A stretch of DNA of 64,000 bases, taken from NCBI RefSeq assembly GCF_000527155.1, contig NZ_AZUQ01000001.1, positions 3,175,889 through 3,239,888 of the forward strand. The letters run 5' to 3'. Shown one piece after another: positions 26,046 through 36,485 of the stretch. Position 1 is the stretch's first letter. Each line of letters starts with the position of its first letter. The position numbers were made by a program, and so were the translations under genes. The stretch comes from Haloglycomyces albus DSM 45210. GTDB taxonomy: Bacteria; Actinomycetota; Actinomycetes; Mycobacteriales; Micromonosporaceae. The notes below the pieces were generated by a model. The model saw nothing but the letters and a program-made list of their open reading frames with translations, had not been told where the DNA came from and did not search any database.

Positions 26046-26073
26046 GGGGATACCGCCCAATGTCGGTATCCCC
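26046..26073. terminator. Bidirectional terminator between MFS gene and pyrG
   Basis: The perfect arms GGGGATACCG and CGGTATCCCC with an 8-base loop sit between the convergent ends of the transporter gene (stop at 26041) and pyrG (stop at 26087). Confidence 0.8.
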
Positions 26074-26086
26074 GTTATTGAGCTTC

Positions 26087-27775
<1,689 letters not shown>

Positions 27776-27792
27776 CTAGACGTGGTACTGAC

Positions 27793-29997
27793 TTACCCAC
27801 GGGATTCCACACTAACACTCTCGGTACCCGGCTCGCCATCAACCCACGAGGGTGCGTTGACCGTCATGTCGGAGTATTCGCCGTCCTGAACATGGGCTCG
27901 CGCCAGTACCCGGTGCGAAACGATCACGGCCAAGGGAACGATGACCGCCAAAGACACGCCCAGAACCATGAAGCCTTTACCGGTCAAAACACCCGCACAA
28001 AGAGCCGTCACCGCGGCGGCGGTCACCGCCGCCCGCAACGGCGGATGCAACCCGAAGGCGCGGCGCAGCCCACCCCCGGGGCGCAACAGCACGAGCCAGC
28101 AGTAGACCCCCGCGATCAAAGCCACCATCGTCAACGGAGAGGTGAAGATGGCGACCAGATTCGCTCCGGTGGCATTGCGGATCACGCCGTTGGATTCACC
28201 CAAAAGATCCGTGACGACTTCCCCCAGGGCGCCCTGTTCCACCTGGGGACGCCGATAGTCCATCCACGATAGGACCACCAAAACCAGCCCGCCGACCATG
28301 AGTGACCACAAGAGTCGCATGGCGCTCATCCAGCCCCCGTAAGCCAAGGCGGCGGCCAAACAGGTACCGACGACCAGCGCGACGGCTGTTCCGGTGGAGT
28401 TTCCCAACATTCCCGACGCCATACCGGCCACACCGATCGTTCCGATACCGGCCATGACCGGCGCGTGGAAACGTCGGGGCAGGTTCCACGCCAATGCCGC
28501 GGCGAACATCCACAACGAGGCGATGTAGATTCCGGCGACCACCGGGCCGATCGACTGGCTGGTGGAATTGGAGATACCGCTGTCTCCCATAAGAGTCCCC
28601 ATCGCGATGGAGTAATGGACCGCCATAGCCAGAACCGTCACCAACAGACCGGACAGTGAGATCACCGCCAACAACGTGGACGGTGAATGCCGACGCGGCA
28701 GGAGAGAGGCCGCGGCCGCCAGTACCGACGCGACCGCCACAGCGAGGAGCGGCCCGGAGACGGTGGGATTGGGAAGCGCCCACCAATCAAAGGCATCGCT
28801 GATCACCGCGGCGGTGGGGAACAGCGCGCACAGCAGAGCCACCACGATGTCGGCCCGCATCAGCCACAGCCGGGGCGGTTTGACCCCCGGTTGTCCCGCA
28901 CGACGCAACTGACGCATCAAGGGGAAGGCCACAATCGCTACCGCCACCAACAACAGCGCCTGCAACCACTGGCTACGGGCAGCGGCCTCGTCCGCCACCG
29001 CCAAGCGCGCATCGCTGGCGGTGAAAGCCGCCAAGCGATCACTGAAGTCATAGGAATCGTCCACCGTCGCGGCCACGTGACCGCGAAGATAATCCGGTTG
29101 CGGACTACCCAGCAAGGCGATGACGGTAGGGGTCAAATCCGTCAGCTTCATATAGCCGGGCTTCTCACCGGCCACGTCCAGCAGGCCGCTCGACGTATGG
29201 GGTTGATCGATCATGAGTGCCTGCAGGCGGTTTTGATCTTCGGTTTGCCCGATGCCGGTCACCACCACGGCCGTATCCGGCCCACGAGCCTCCCGGACTC
29301 TACCGATCATCGAGTCGACGGCTTGCAGAGAGGCCGCCCCGGCGATCTCTCCCCCGTCGATCACCGACAGAGGACACTGTCCCAACAGTTCCCGCATCTC
29401 GCCGTTGGAGGGAAGAATCCGATCGTAATAGGCCACGCGTCCCACCCCGTTGGCGGTGGCATAGGCGGCACCCGGACCGATCGCGGTAGCGCATTCGCTG
29501 GCGCTGGCCATCGTTCCCAACCGAGTGTCGGGATCGAGCTCCCGATTGAGGTCGTACAGCTCGCTGAACCCCTCGATCGAGGCGCTCGCACCCGTATCCG
29601 ACACGTCCGGAAGCTCCACCGGTTCGCACTCCCCCTCGGGAAGCGTCTCCGAGACGGCTCCATTGCCGGCCGCCAAGGTCAACCAACCACTCGCAGCACA
29701 AGTCAGGCGATGCCCGGAGTTCAGCCGCAACTCCGCTACCGAAGCGTCCGCGGCCAAGTCGTACAACTCAGGCGTGTCGTCCGCATTGATGTCTCCCCAG
29801 CCAAGACCGGCCACGCCCACCACGATCACGTTGTCGACCTGATCGGCCGGGGCTTCCTTGATAGAACGCGGCAACACCTGCCAAGCGGCAAACGCCGCCA
29901 GCACGGCAACGAGGCCCCAGGCCAGACTGAGGTCGCGGTTACGGCGTAGCCAGCGGAGAGCGCGACGGGGTGCGGCCGTCGGATCGAATCGTGACAT
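27793..29997 (-). CDS. Large membrane protein with extracytoplasmic alkaline-phosphatase-superfamily-like domain
   Basis: 734 residues. TM1 is at about 24-41. A roughly 300-residue outside domain follows, with VIVVGVAGLGWGDI, TPELYDLA, SGWLTLAAGNG, DTAVVVTGIGQTED and MKLTDLTPTVIALLG. This spacing is like that of phosphatase/phosphoglyceromutase-fold proteins with a Ser/Thr nucleophile region. At least ten further membrane segments fill residues 345-705. Start ATG 29997. It lies 9 bases after a GT4 glycosyltransferase gene and downstream of a MurJ-like flippase gene. A role in modifying or polymerising a surface glycan is plausible but inferred; metal ligands were not all identified. Confidence 0.65.
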   Translation of the reverse strand: MSRFDPTAAPRRALRWLRRNRDLSLAWGLVAVLAAFAAWQVLPRSIKEAPADQVDNVIVVGVAGLGWGDINADDTPELYDLAADASVAELRLNSGHRLTCAASGWLTLAAGNGAVSETLPEGECEPVELPDVSDTGASASIEGFSELYDLNRELDPDTRLGTMASASECATAIGPGAAYATANGVGRVAYYDRILPSNGEMRELLGQCPLSVIDGGEIAGAASLQAVDSMIGRVREARGPDTAVVVTGIGQTEDQNRLQALMIDQPHTSSGLLDVAGEKPGYMKLTDLTPTVIALLGSPQPDYLRGHVAATVDDSYDFSDRLAAFTASDARLAVADEAAARSQWLQALLLVAVAIVAFPLMRQLRRAGQPGVKPPRLWLMRADIVVALLCALFPTAAVISDAFDWWALPNPTVSGPLLAVAVASVLAAAASLLPRRHSPSTLLAVISLSGLLVTVLAMAVHYSIAMGTLMGDSGISNSTSQSIGPVVAGIYIASLWMFAAALAWNLPRRFHAPVMAGIGTIGVAGMASGMLGNSTGTAVALVVGTCLAAALAYGGWMSAMRLLWSLMVGGLVLVVLSWMDYRRPQVEQGALGEVVTDLLGESNGVIRNATGANLVAIFTSPLTMVALIAGVYCWLVLLRPGGGLRRAFGLHPPLRAAVTAAAVTALCAGVLTGKGFMVLGVSLAVIVPLAVIVSHRVLARAHVQDGEYSDMTVNAPSWVDGEPGTESVSVESRG

Positions 29998-30006
29998 GAG
30001 GCGTGA

Positions 30007-31101
30007 CTATCTTCCCGTTAGTTCGCGGTAGAGAGCATCGAGCGCGTCGATGGTGTCGTTTTCCGTCGGCCAGGAGGCGGCGAGTTCACGTCCGGACTCC
30101 GCAAGGCGCTCGCGTTTTCCCGAATCGTTGAGCAGCGTGGTGACGATCTTGTCGAGCCCGTCGACGTCGCCGACGCTGAACAGTTCGGCGCTGTCGCCCA
30201 CGAGTTCCGGAATACCACCGGTTCTGGTCGCCACGAGCGGCACTCCGGCTTGCATGGCTTCCTGGGCGAACAGTTGGCGTGCTTCCCAACGGCTGGTGAC
30301 GAGGGCGAGGTCGGCAGCCGCCAAGAGGTCGGCGATATCGGTGCGGTGTCCCAGGAGTCGCACGTCGGCACCGGTGGACTCAATGAGTTGTTCCAGGTGT
30401 TCCCGCCGATCGCCTGATCCCGCGATGGCGACCACCGGACTGGGATCGAGTGTGCGCCACCGCTCGGCGGCCGCGACGAGAGTGTCGTAGTCCTTTTGCT
30501 CGTGCAACCGTCCCACCGACAGAATCAGTGGACGACCGTCCAATCGAAGTTCCGCGTTGATGGCCGCGGCATCGCCGGTGTCGCGCCGTGGCGGCGCTGC
30601 CACCGGGGCGAGGCGGGCGTCGCGGGCGCCGATCTCAATGAGGTGTTGCTGCAGGTCACTCGAGGCGGCAAGAGCGACGTCCACCCGGCGGGCCAGCCGA
30701 GCCTCGATGACGTTGGACAAGGTCCGCTTGACTCCCTCGGTCAGAAGTTGATTGTGCCAAGTGGTGACGAAGGCGGCCCCGGACGGTCGATTGGCGAGCG
30801 CCACGATACCGGCGGTGAGACCGTGTGCGTGAATCAGGTCGTAGCCGCGTTCATTGATGCCGTGGAGAGCACGGTGGGCGGCCGTGAGGGCAGTTCCCAG
30901 GGCGGGTGACGGTTTGGCGCTCATGGGTACGGGTAGAAATCGTGCTCCCAGAGCGCGGAAGCCGAAGGTGTCGTCGACTTCGGGAGGACCGATGACGGTG
31001 ACGGCGTCTCCCTTGGCAAGTAGGCCCTTTGCGATGGAGGCGACGTGCATCCCAATGCCCCCTGTGGAGGGTCCTAGAACGAGTGCGATTCGACGGTTCA
31101 C
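30007..31101 (-). CDS. GT4-family glycosyltransferase
   Basis: A 364-residue retaining GT-B glycosyltransferase. The N-terminal domain has LVLGPSTGGIGMHVASIA and DLIHAHGLTAG. The C-terminal nucleotide-sugar domain has LILSVGRLHEQKDYDTLV and an EAMQAGVPLVATRTGGIPELVGD segment with the family's E-x7-E pattern altered to E(A)RQLFAQE. GTG at 31101 is chosen because AAGGAG lies 5 bases before it; a GTG two codons earlier overlaps the murJ stop as GTGA. The adjacent flippase and membrane phosphatase-like genes point to a lipid-linked glycan. Donor and acceptor unknown. Confidence 0.85.
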   Translation of the reverse strand: MNRRIALVLGPSTGGIGMHVASIAKGLLAKGDAVTVIGPPEVDDTFGFRALGARFLPVPMSAKPSPALGTALTAAHRALHGINERGYDLIHAHGLTAGIVALANRPSGAAFVTTWHNQLLTEGVKRTLSNVIEARLARRVDVALAASSDLQQHLIEIGARDARLAPVAAPPRRDTGDAAAINAELRLDGRPLILSVGRLHEQKDYDTLVAAAERWRTLDPSPVVAIAGSGDRREHLEQLIESTGADVRLLGHRTDIADLLAAADLALVTSRWEARQLFAQEAMQAGVPLVATRTGGIPELVGDSAELFSVGDVDGLDKIVTTLLNDSGKRERLAESGRELAASWPTENDTIDALDALYRELTGR

Positions 31102-31103
31102 GG

Positions 31104-32801
31104 TCACTCCTTGTGGTTGGATTCGGTGGGTGGGTCATCGTTGGGGGATTTATCGGTCCTCCGCCGCAGCGCCGCCTTCAAGTCACGCGGATCGAAGGCG
31201 ACTGCGGTGAGTCCGTAGACGATTAGGATAATCACTCCCCCTATCAATCCTTTGAGGAGGGAGCTTTCGATGTTTTCGGGTTCTCCCCACGCGTTCAGAA
31301 CCAGTTGCGATGCGGTAATAGCAAGTAGACTGGCGCACACGGTGGTCAGCGCCGCACGCGGCATATCGCGGAGAGCCTCGCTGCCGGAGGTCTTCACCAA
31401 CACGGTGATCAGTGCGATCCCAATGATCGTCATTCCGGTCGACCATCCGAGCGCGAGCGCTAGAGTCCGGTCGGCGTCGGACATGACCGCTGACAATGCG
31501 ATCGCGGCGATGATCGCGCCGGCCCAGCCGACCGCGGTGGCCATGGCGGCCCGTATCGGGTGACCGGCGGCGTACATGGCGCGCGAATAGATGGCGAACA
31601 GGGAATAGCCGATGAGCCCGAACGACAGTCCGGTGAGGGTGAGGGTGAACGAACGGGTCGCGTCGGATACCTCTCCGGGCGCGATGGTGGTGAGGACGGT
31701 GGCGATGGGGAGGGCGAGGCCCGCCAAGGCGGACACTCCGAGTCCCGACAGAATCATGATGGCCCGGCCGGTTTTAGCGGTTACTTCGTTGTAGCGCTGA
31801 GGATTGTCGAGTGCGTGGGCCTCACTCAACGCGGGGTAGGCAGCGGTGGCCAGCGGAACGGCCAGCACCGCCCAGGGCAGGAGAAAGAAGTTCTGACTCA
31901 AGGTGAAGATGACGACCGGGCCGTCCCCGGCCAGGTTGGCTAGTTTAATGAGCACGACCTGGCAGATCTGCTGCGCCCCTAGGGTAATCGCTCCCGCGAT
32001 GGCCAGCGCTTTCAGACCCGCGGCGATGTGGGCGTCCATGCGCCAGGTGGGGCGTAGGCTGAGATTCAAGCCGCGCAGTGGAATGAACAGACATCCGGCG
32101 AGAACGACGACTCCGAGAGTGGTTCCCAGTCCGAGCACCAGGATAGGAACTTGCCCGACGGAGTCGGGAGTGGCCGTCCGCCCGGTCAGGATCGCATAGG
32201 CGACGTAAACGAGCATCATGGTGATGCTTGACAGCAGCGGAGCGAGGGCGGGCCAGGCGAAGCGACGATGGGCTTGCAGCACACCGGTGAGGATGACGGC
32301 GACACCGTAGAGAGGTATTTGCGGCGCGAACATGACCAGCATGTCGGCCCCGATCGACAGGATGGTGTCGTTGATTTCCTCGCTCTCGGCGACGAGGTTG
32401 ACCAGTTGACGCGCCGCCAAGGCGACGATAACTCCCAGCGGAATCAAGATCGTCAGCGACCACGTCAGCAGTGCTCCGGTAATGCGGTTGACGGTGTCGC
32501 GGCCGTGTTTGGCGATCGGCCCCGACAGCAACGGCACCACCAAAGCGGCCAGGGCCCCTCCCGCCACGAGTTCGAAGATGAGGTTCGGAATAGCGTTGGC
32601 GCTTTGATAGGCCGTGCCGATCCCGATGATGCCCACCGCCCAAGCGAACACCAACATGCGACCGAACCCGGCGAGTCGTGAGGCGATGGTGATGGCCCCG
32701 ATGACTGACGCTGACTTTCCGACGGAATCTTCGGTGCCTTGGACCGGTGTGTCGTCGTATGGAGGCGTAACAGCGTCACCCCGCTGCGATTGTTCGGTCA
32801 T
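31104..32801 (-). CDS. MurJ/MviN-family lipid flippase
   Basis: 565 residues with about 14 membrane segments and the MVIN signatures: IASRLAGFGRMLVFAWAVG, YQSANAIPNLIFELVAGGALAALVVPLL, and LLPWAVLAVPLATAAYPALSEAH. A 30-residue polar N-terminal tail precedes TM1. MurJ flips lipid II; actinobacteria often carry several paralogues. Because this one sits with a GT4 transferase, a MraY-like protein and a membrane phosphatase-like protein, it may flip another lipid-linked sugar. It overlaps the GT4 gene at its end. Start ATG 32801. Confidence 0.88.
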   Translation of the reverse strand: MTEQSQRGDAVTPPYDDTPVQGTEDSVGKSASVIGAITIASRLAGFGRMLVFAWAVGIIGIGTAYQSANAIPNLIFELVAGGALAALVVPLLSGPIAKHGRDTVNRITGALLTWSLTILIPLGVIVALAARQLVNLVAESEEINDTILSIGADMLVMFAPQIPLYGVAVILTGVLQAHRRFAWPALAPLLSSITMMLVYVAYAILTGRTATPDSVGQVPILVLGLGTTLGVVVLAGCLFIPLRGLNLSLRPTWRMDAHIAAGLKALAIAGAITLGAQQICQVVLIKLANLAGDGPVVIFTLSQNFFLLPWAVLAVPLATAAYPALSEAHALDNPQRYNEVTAKTGRAIMILSGLGVSALAGLALPIATVLTTIAPGEVSDATRSFTLTLTGLSFGLIGYSLFAIYSRAMYAAGHPIRAAMATAVGWAGAIIAAIALSAVMSDADRTLALALGWSTGMTIIGIALITVLVKTSGSEALRDMPRAALTTVCASLLAITASQLVLNAWGEPENIESSLLKGLIGGVIILIVYGLTAVAFDPRDLKAALRRRTDKSPNDDPPTESNHKE

Positions 32802-32896
32802 GCATGTCTTTCAGTTATTGGTTCTTTTGGCGTCCCAGTTGATCGAATTCCCGCAAAACCGGTGTCTCGGCGATGACTCGTGTGAAGGAGACCTTC

Positions 32897-33697
32897 TCAC
32901 TGGCCAAGGTAAGCCCCGCCGATGACGGCGAGCGCCAAGCTACGCCCTACCAGACCCGTACGTGCCACATAGGAAAGTCCGAGTAGCGCTCCTACCGAGT
33001 TGGCGCCACAGTCCCCGAGCATGGTCTTGCCCTGAAGGTCGTCCGGTAGCGCTGTGGCTGCGGCGGACTCCACGGCAATGGCGGTGTTCACTCCGGCGCC
33101 CGCGCTGTACGGGGCCGCTTTTCCGGGTTTGCTCGCCAATAGAGTCGAGGAGACGGTCGCGACCTTGAGAGCCCGCCCGGGGCGCAGATCGAACAGGTTG
33201 ATCAGATTGGCCGCACCGGCGATGACGCCTCCCCCAACGACGGTGGAGAGTAGGCGACGACGGCGTGGTTGGGGGGCATTGTTCGCATCGACCAGAGCCG
33301 CCGAGGCGACCCCTGCCGCCGAGATTCCCAAAATCTTGACCGTCCCGGCCGAGAGACGACCTTTCCGCAGGGCCCCCAGGTGGCCTTTCAAACCTTTCGC
33401 GGATTCCCCTTTCGTGTCCGCCAGATCGTCGTAGAGGCCGACCGCGCCGGACACGAATCCACTACAGGCGGCGGCGGTCGCGTACTGCGGGTTCGTCGCT
33501 CCGGCTATTGCCGCGCTGGTCGCGCCGATCGTAACGCCCGGTCCTTCGGCAAGTGAGACGGGGTTGCCCTGGTGGTTGATCCGCTCCAGAGCGTCGGCTC
33601 GTTTGGAACGCTTGATACCGCTGACGGCAGCGGTGGTCGCTCCGGCCGCTACCGCTCCCAGCGTCGCGCGTCCCAAGGCTTGCGTGAAGGTACCCAT
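32897..33697 (-). CDS. MraY/WecA-like (GT4-phosphotransferase) membrane protein, short form
   Basis: 266 residues, shorter than MraY or WecA (about 320-360). Recognisable remnants of the family are NPVSLAEGPGV near 45, the Asp pair in GLYDDLAD at about 90, NLINLFDLRPGRALK at about 165 and MLGDCGANSVGALLG near the C-terminus. Several small-residue hydrophobic helices separate them. The His-rich cytosolic loop of MraY is not seen. ATG at 33697 has GAGGAG before it. It lies between mctB and murJ. Possibly a polyprenyl-phosphate sugar-phosphate transferase of narrowed function, or a regulatory or inactive relative. Confidence 0.72.
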   Translation of the reverse strand: MGTFTQALGRATLGAVAAGATTAAVSGIKRSKRADALERINHQGNPVSLAEGPGVTIGATSAAIAGATNPQYATAAACSGFVSGAVGLYDDLADTKGESAKGLKGHLGALRKGRLSAGTVKILGISAAGVASAALVDANNAPQPRRRRLLSTVVGGGVIAGAANLINLFDLRPGRALKVATVSSTLLASKPGKAAPYSAGAGVNTAIAVESAAATALPDDLQGKTMLGDCGANSVGALLGLSYVARTGLVGRSLALAVIGGAYLGQ

Positions 33698-33729
33698 GTG
33701 TGGTTCTCCTCAGGGTTGTGGTGGGGCCG

Positions 33730-34659
33730 CTATATGTTTCCAGGAAGAAGACCGTCGGTGTCGTCGCCCGTTCCCAGGTCCACGGCGGCTCCTTCCGAGA
33801 CCAACGAAACGGTCGCAGCAACGGCGGCGATCTGTCCCTGTATGCTAACGACTCCGTCCACCGTCGATACATCGTCCCCGAACTCTTCACGGATGGTGAG
33901 CAATGGGTTGCCTTCTCCCGCTGAGGTTTTAGTCGCGTAGGTGGTCGCGGTATCGGCCGCGAGCGCCTCCACCAGCGATACGACCGCGTCATTGTGGTAG
34001 TCGGCCTCGGAACCACCGGCCGCACCGCCACCGATGACGATGACCGCGTCGGCGGCGGCGGTCAATTCCTCTTCAACGTTGGCCATGTCCAGATCGTCCA
34101 GACCGGATACGACCGTGGTGACGTCACCGGATTCGATGTCGATGTCCTCGCCGTCGTGACGGGACGTCGCTACTCCGGCCAGCACCGAGCTCATGGCCTC
34201 CACGCCGTTGTAGACCACGGGAACTTCCAAGGTTTCCGGAGCCGTACGGTCGGCGAGATCGGCCAGCTGCTCGCTGGAACCCTGTTCGAAGAACTTGTCG
34301 TACAGGTCAATGTGGCCCGCTGAACCCGCTCCCGAATATTCCAGCATTTCCTTGACCCCGTCGACCGAATCCGGGTCGGCACTCGGCACGGTCAGTAGCA
34401 GAACGTTGGAGTCGGCCAGTTTCCCGTCCAGATAGCTGGGGGCGATTTCGGCGGCAAAACTCTGGTCGTCGTTCAGTTCGGCGCGCAGATCTTTGATCTC
34501 GTCACGCAGGGTCTGGTTGTTCTCTTTAAGATTGTTCGTCGTCTCCGACAATGCGTCCAGGGCCGGACCGTTCAACGCCGCGGTCCCCAAAATGAGGCCG
34601 ACCGTAAGGGCAAGAAACACCGCGGTCAGGGAGATCAAATGGTAACGAAAATTAATCAT
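33730..34659 (-). CDS. mctB: MctB-like copper transporter / envelope protein (DUF3186)
   Basis: 309 residues. One N-terminal membrane segment at about 8-28 (LISLTAVFLALTVGLILGTA) is followed by a coiled coil at about 35-65 (ETTNNLKENNQTLRDEIKDL) and a soluble acidic domain outside. The order and N-terminal INFRYHLISL signature match Rv1698/MctB, linked in mycobacteria to copper homeostasis and once described as a channel. ATG at 34659 has GTAGGA before it. steA ends 6 bases upstream, a conserved pairing. Confidence 0.88.
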   Translation of the reverse strand: MINFRYHLISLTAVFLALTVGLILGTAALNGPALDALSETTNNLKENNQTLRDEIKDLRAELNDDQSFAAEIAPSYLDGKLADSNVLLLTVPSADPDSVDGVKEMLEYSGAGSAGHIDLYDKFFEQGSSEQLADLADRTAPETLEVPVVYNGVEAMSSVLAGVATSRHDGEDIDIESGDVTTVVSGLDDLDMANVEEELTAAADAVIVIGGGAAGGSEADYHNDAVVSLVEALAADTATTYATKTSAGEGNPLLTIREEFGDDVSTVDGVVSIQGQIAAVAATVSLVSEGAAVDLGTGDDTDGLLPGNI

Positions 34660-34665
34660 AGTGTC

Positions 34666-35859
34666 CTACAGCAACCTCTGGATCTGGAAAATAAGGCCGT
34701 CCCACCAATCGGCGAGTACGTCAAGGAACGAACGTCCCACTGTCGAAATCGCCACGGCCGTGGCCATTGCCGCCAACGCGGACACGATCAAGAGCAACAA
34801 CGCGGAAAACGAAACGTTCTGCCGATACAGCCGACTGACTCCTTTGGCATCGACCAGTTTACCCCCGACTCTCAGCCGGGTGAGAAAGGTGGAAGCCATT
34901 CCGCCACGGCCCTTGTCCAGGAACTCAACCAGGGTGACGTGGGTTCCGACCGCCACGATGAGTTCGGAGCCTTTCTCGTCGGCCAGAAGCATGGCGATGT
35001 CTTCACTTGTCGCCGCGGCGGGGAACGGCGTGGCGGGGACGCCCAACTTATCGGTGCGTTCCATACCCGGAGCTCGCCCGTCGGCGTATGCGTGTACTAC
35101 GACTTCGGCACCACACCGCAAGGCGTCGTCCGATACCGAGTCCATATCACCCACGATCATGTCGGGGGTGTATCCGGCCTCCAGGAGAGCGTCGGCACCT
35201 CCATCAACCCCGATGAGTACGGGTTTGAACTCACGGATGTACGGGCGCAGGACGTCGATGTCCTCTTTGTAGTTGTAACCGCGAATCACGATCAGGCAGT
35301 GACGCCCGTTGAACTTGGTACGAACGTCGGGAACTCCAACGCCGTCCAGGAGCAGTTCGCGCTCCCGCTTGAGGTACTCCATGGTATTGGCCGCGAAGGC
35401 TTCCAGCTGTACCGAAAGTCCTTCTCGAGCGGTATCCATGTCGTGGCGAATACTATCGGAGGTTTGGCGTAGCCCTTCAGCGATTACCTCGTCTCCGAGA
35501 TATATCTTGTTGTCTTCAAGGCCAATACGCTTCCCGTCGCGAACGCGGTCGAAGATTTCATCGCCCACATCGTCGATCAGAACGATTCCACTGTCCACCA
35601 GGACCTGCGGCCCCAAGTTGGGGTATCGTCCCGAAATCGATTTCGAGGCGTTCACGACCGCTTTCACACCAGTGGCAACCAAGGCGTCGGCCGCGACACG
35701 ATCCACGTCAACGTGGTCGATGACGGCTATGTCAACCGGCTCAAGGCGGCCGCTGAGACGTTTGGTCCGCCGATCCAGCCGGGCCGGCCCGGTGAGCCGT
35801 TCGGCAGATCCTTCTCCGTCGCCGTTACGGGACGACTTTCGCAAACTAGGTACACGCAT
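34666..35859 (-). CDS. steA: SteA-like cytokinetic protein with thiamine-pyrophosphokinase-like fold
   Basis: 397 residues resembling Rv1697 and corynebacterial SteA, which acts in septum formation and cell separation with SteB. MctB occupies the neighbouring position where the partner is encoded. Seen: ARLDRRTKRLSGRLEPVDIAVIDH, ISGRYPNLGPQVLVDSGIVLIDDVG, the TPK-like core PVLIGVDGGADALLEAGYTPDMIVGDMDSVSD and a C-terminal membrane segment at about 357-378. The N-terminal 25 residues are basic. Start ATG 35859, weak ribosome site. Thiamine activity is not expected. Confidence 0.87.
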   Translation of the reverse strand: MRVPSLRKSSRNGDGEGSAERLTGPARLDRRTKRLSGRLEPVDIAVIDHVDVDRVAADALVATGVKAVVNASKSISGRYPNLGPQVLVDSGIVLIDDVGDEIFDRVRDGKRIGLEDNKIYLGDEVIAEGLRQTSDSIRHDMDTAREGLSVQLEAFAANTMEYLKRERELLLDGVGVPDVRTKFNGRHCLIVIRGYNYKEDIDVLRPYIREFKPVLIGVDGGADALLEAGYTPDMIVGDMDSVSDDALRCGAEVVVHAYADGRAPGMERTDKLGVPATPFPAAATSEDIAMLLADEKGSELIVAVGTHVTLVEFLDKGRGGMASTFLTRLRVGGKLVDAKGVSRLYRQNVSFSALLLLIVSALAAMATAVAISTVGRSFLDVLADWWDGLIFQIQRLL

Positions 35860-36149
35860 CAGGATTATGATGCCATCTTCTCAGTCGACGCTCCGCACGA
35901 CGCGCAGCAATGTCTCCTCCCTCGCCGCAAAAACGCCCAATAGTGCGTAAACCCCCACGTGCGCCCTCACCATCAGAAACCCTAAGCTATCGACGTCCCT
36001 GCAGTTCACAGTCGCATAACGTTCAGATAAACCCGATGTGACCAAGAGGCATCACAGTGAAGCCGACGCAGTGTCACCTTCGAGCGATAAAACTCACATT
36101 ACTGAGCCTGAGCGGATACGTAACCAACCGCAATGGCGGCCGCCAACGA

Positions 36150-36372
36150 GATGAGCGGAGCCTCCGGCGAACCTCAGAAGCGGCAGAGCCGGCTGTATCT
36201 TCAGGAGGCACCCCACTACCATACAAGTCCTTTACGTCACTGGCGAGCTTCGAGCGCAGCGCAGAAGCGGTAGAGCTGCCTGTACTTTCTAGACGAGCTC
36301 GACCACCACGCATGCCCCTGACGAAACTGGCGAGCTTCCAGCGCAGCGCAGAAGCGGTAGAGCTGGAAAGGA
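36150..36372. repeat. Three tandem copies of an 87-bp repeat 3' of recN
   Basis: The anchor CAGAAGCGG recurs at 36175, 36262 and 36349, exactly 87 bases apart. The second and third copies share CTGGCGAGCTTC, then AGCGCAGCGCAGAAGCGG and TAGAGCTG; the first copy is more diverged. Each unit has a GCTTC...GAAGC dyad. A 114-codon frame (36057-36401, plus) translates the period as a 29-residue repeat (SAEAVEL), but it runs into the long hairpin and has no known relatives by eye, so it is not called as a gene. The rest of 35860-36149 is the steA upstream region. Confidence 0.85.
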
Positions 36373-36483
36373 GCTTAGGCGCTGCACAGTGCGTTGAATA
36401 GCGGTGTTCTCAGAACCCCGCGTGCGGAAGCACGCGTGGAACCTGAGAACCCCACTATTCAACGCACTGTGCAGCGCCTAAGC
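36373..36483. repeat. 111-nt near-perfect hairpin at the 3' end of recN
   Basis: The outer arms 36373-36401 and 36455-36483 pair for 29 bases without mismatch. Inside, GG/CC, GTTCTCAG/CTGAGAAC and CGCGTGC/GCACGCG continue the stem to a GGAA loop at 36426-36429. The stem begins directly after the last 87-bp repeat and ends 3 bases from the recN stop. It is far longer than an ordinary terminator and has no T-run. It may be a terminator-like barrier, a small palindromic mobile element or a structured RNA. Confidence 0.92.
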
Positions 36484-36485
36484 GG

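Noticed and set aside
28687-29949. Long (420-codon) plus-strand frame antisense to the large membrane protein
   Set aside because: His/Arg/Gln-rich mirror of the minus-strand gene's codon pattern; no domains.
36057-36401. 114-codon plus-strand frame with 29-residue repeats and a weak AAGAGG before a GTG
   Set aside because: It is explained by the 87-bp DNA repeats, ends inside the long hairpin, and shows no known family; kept as a repeat only.
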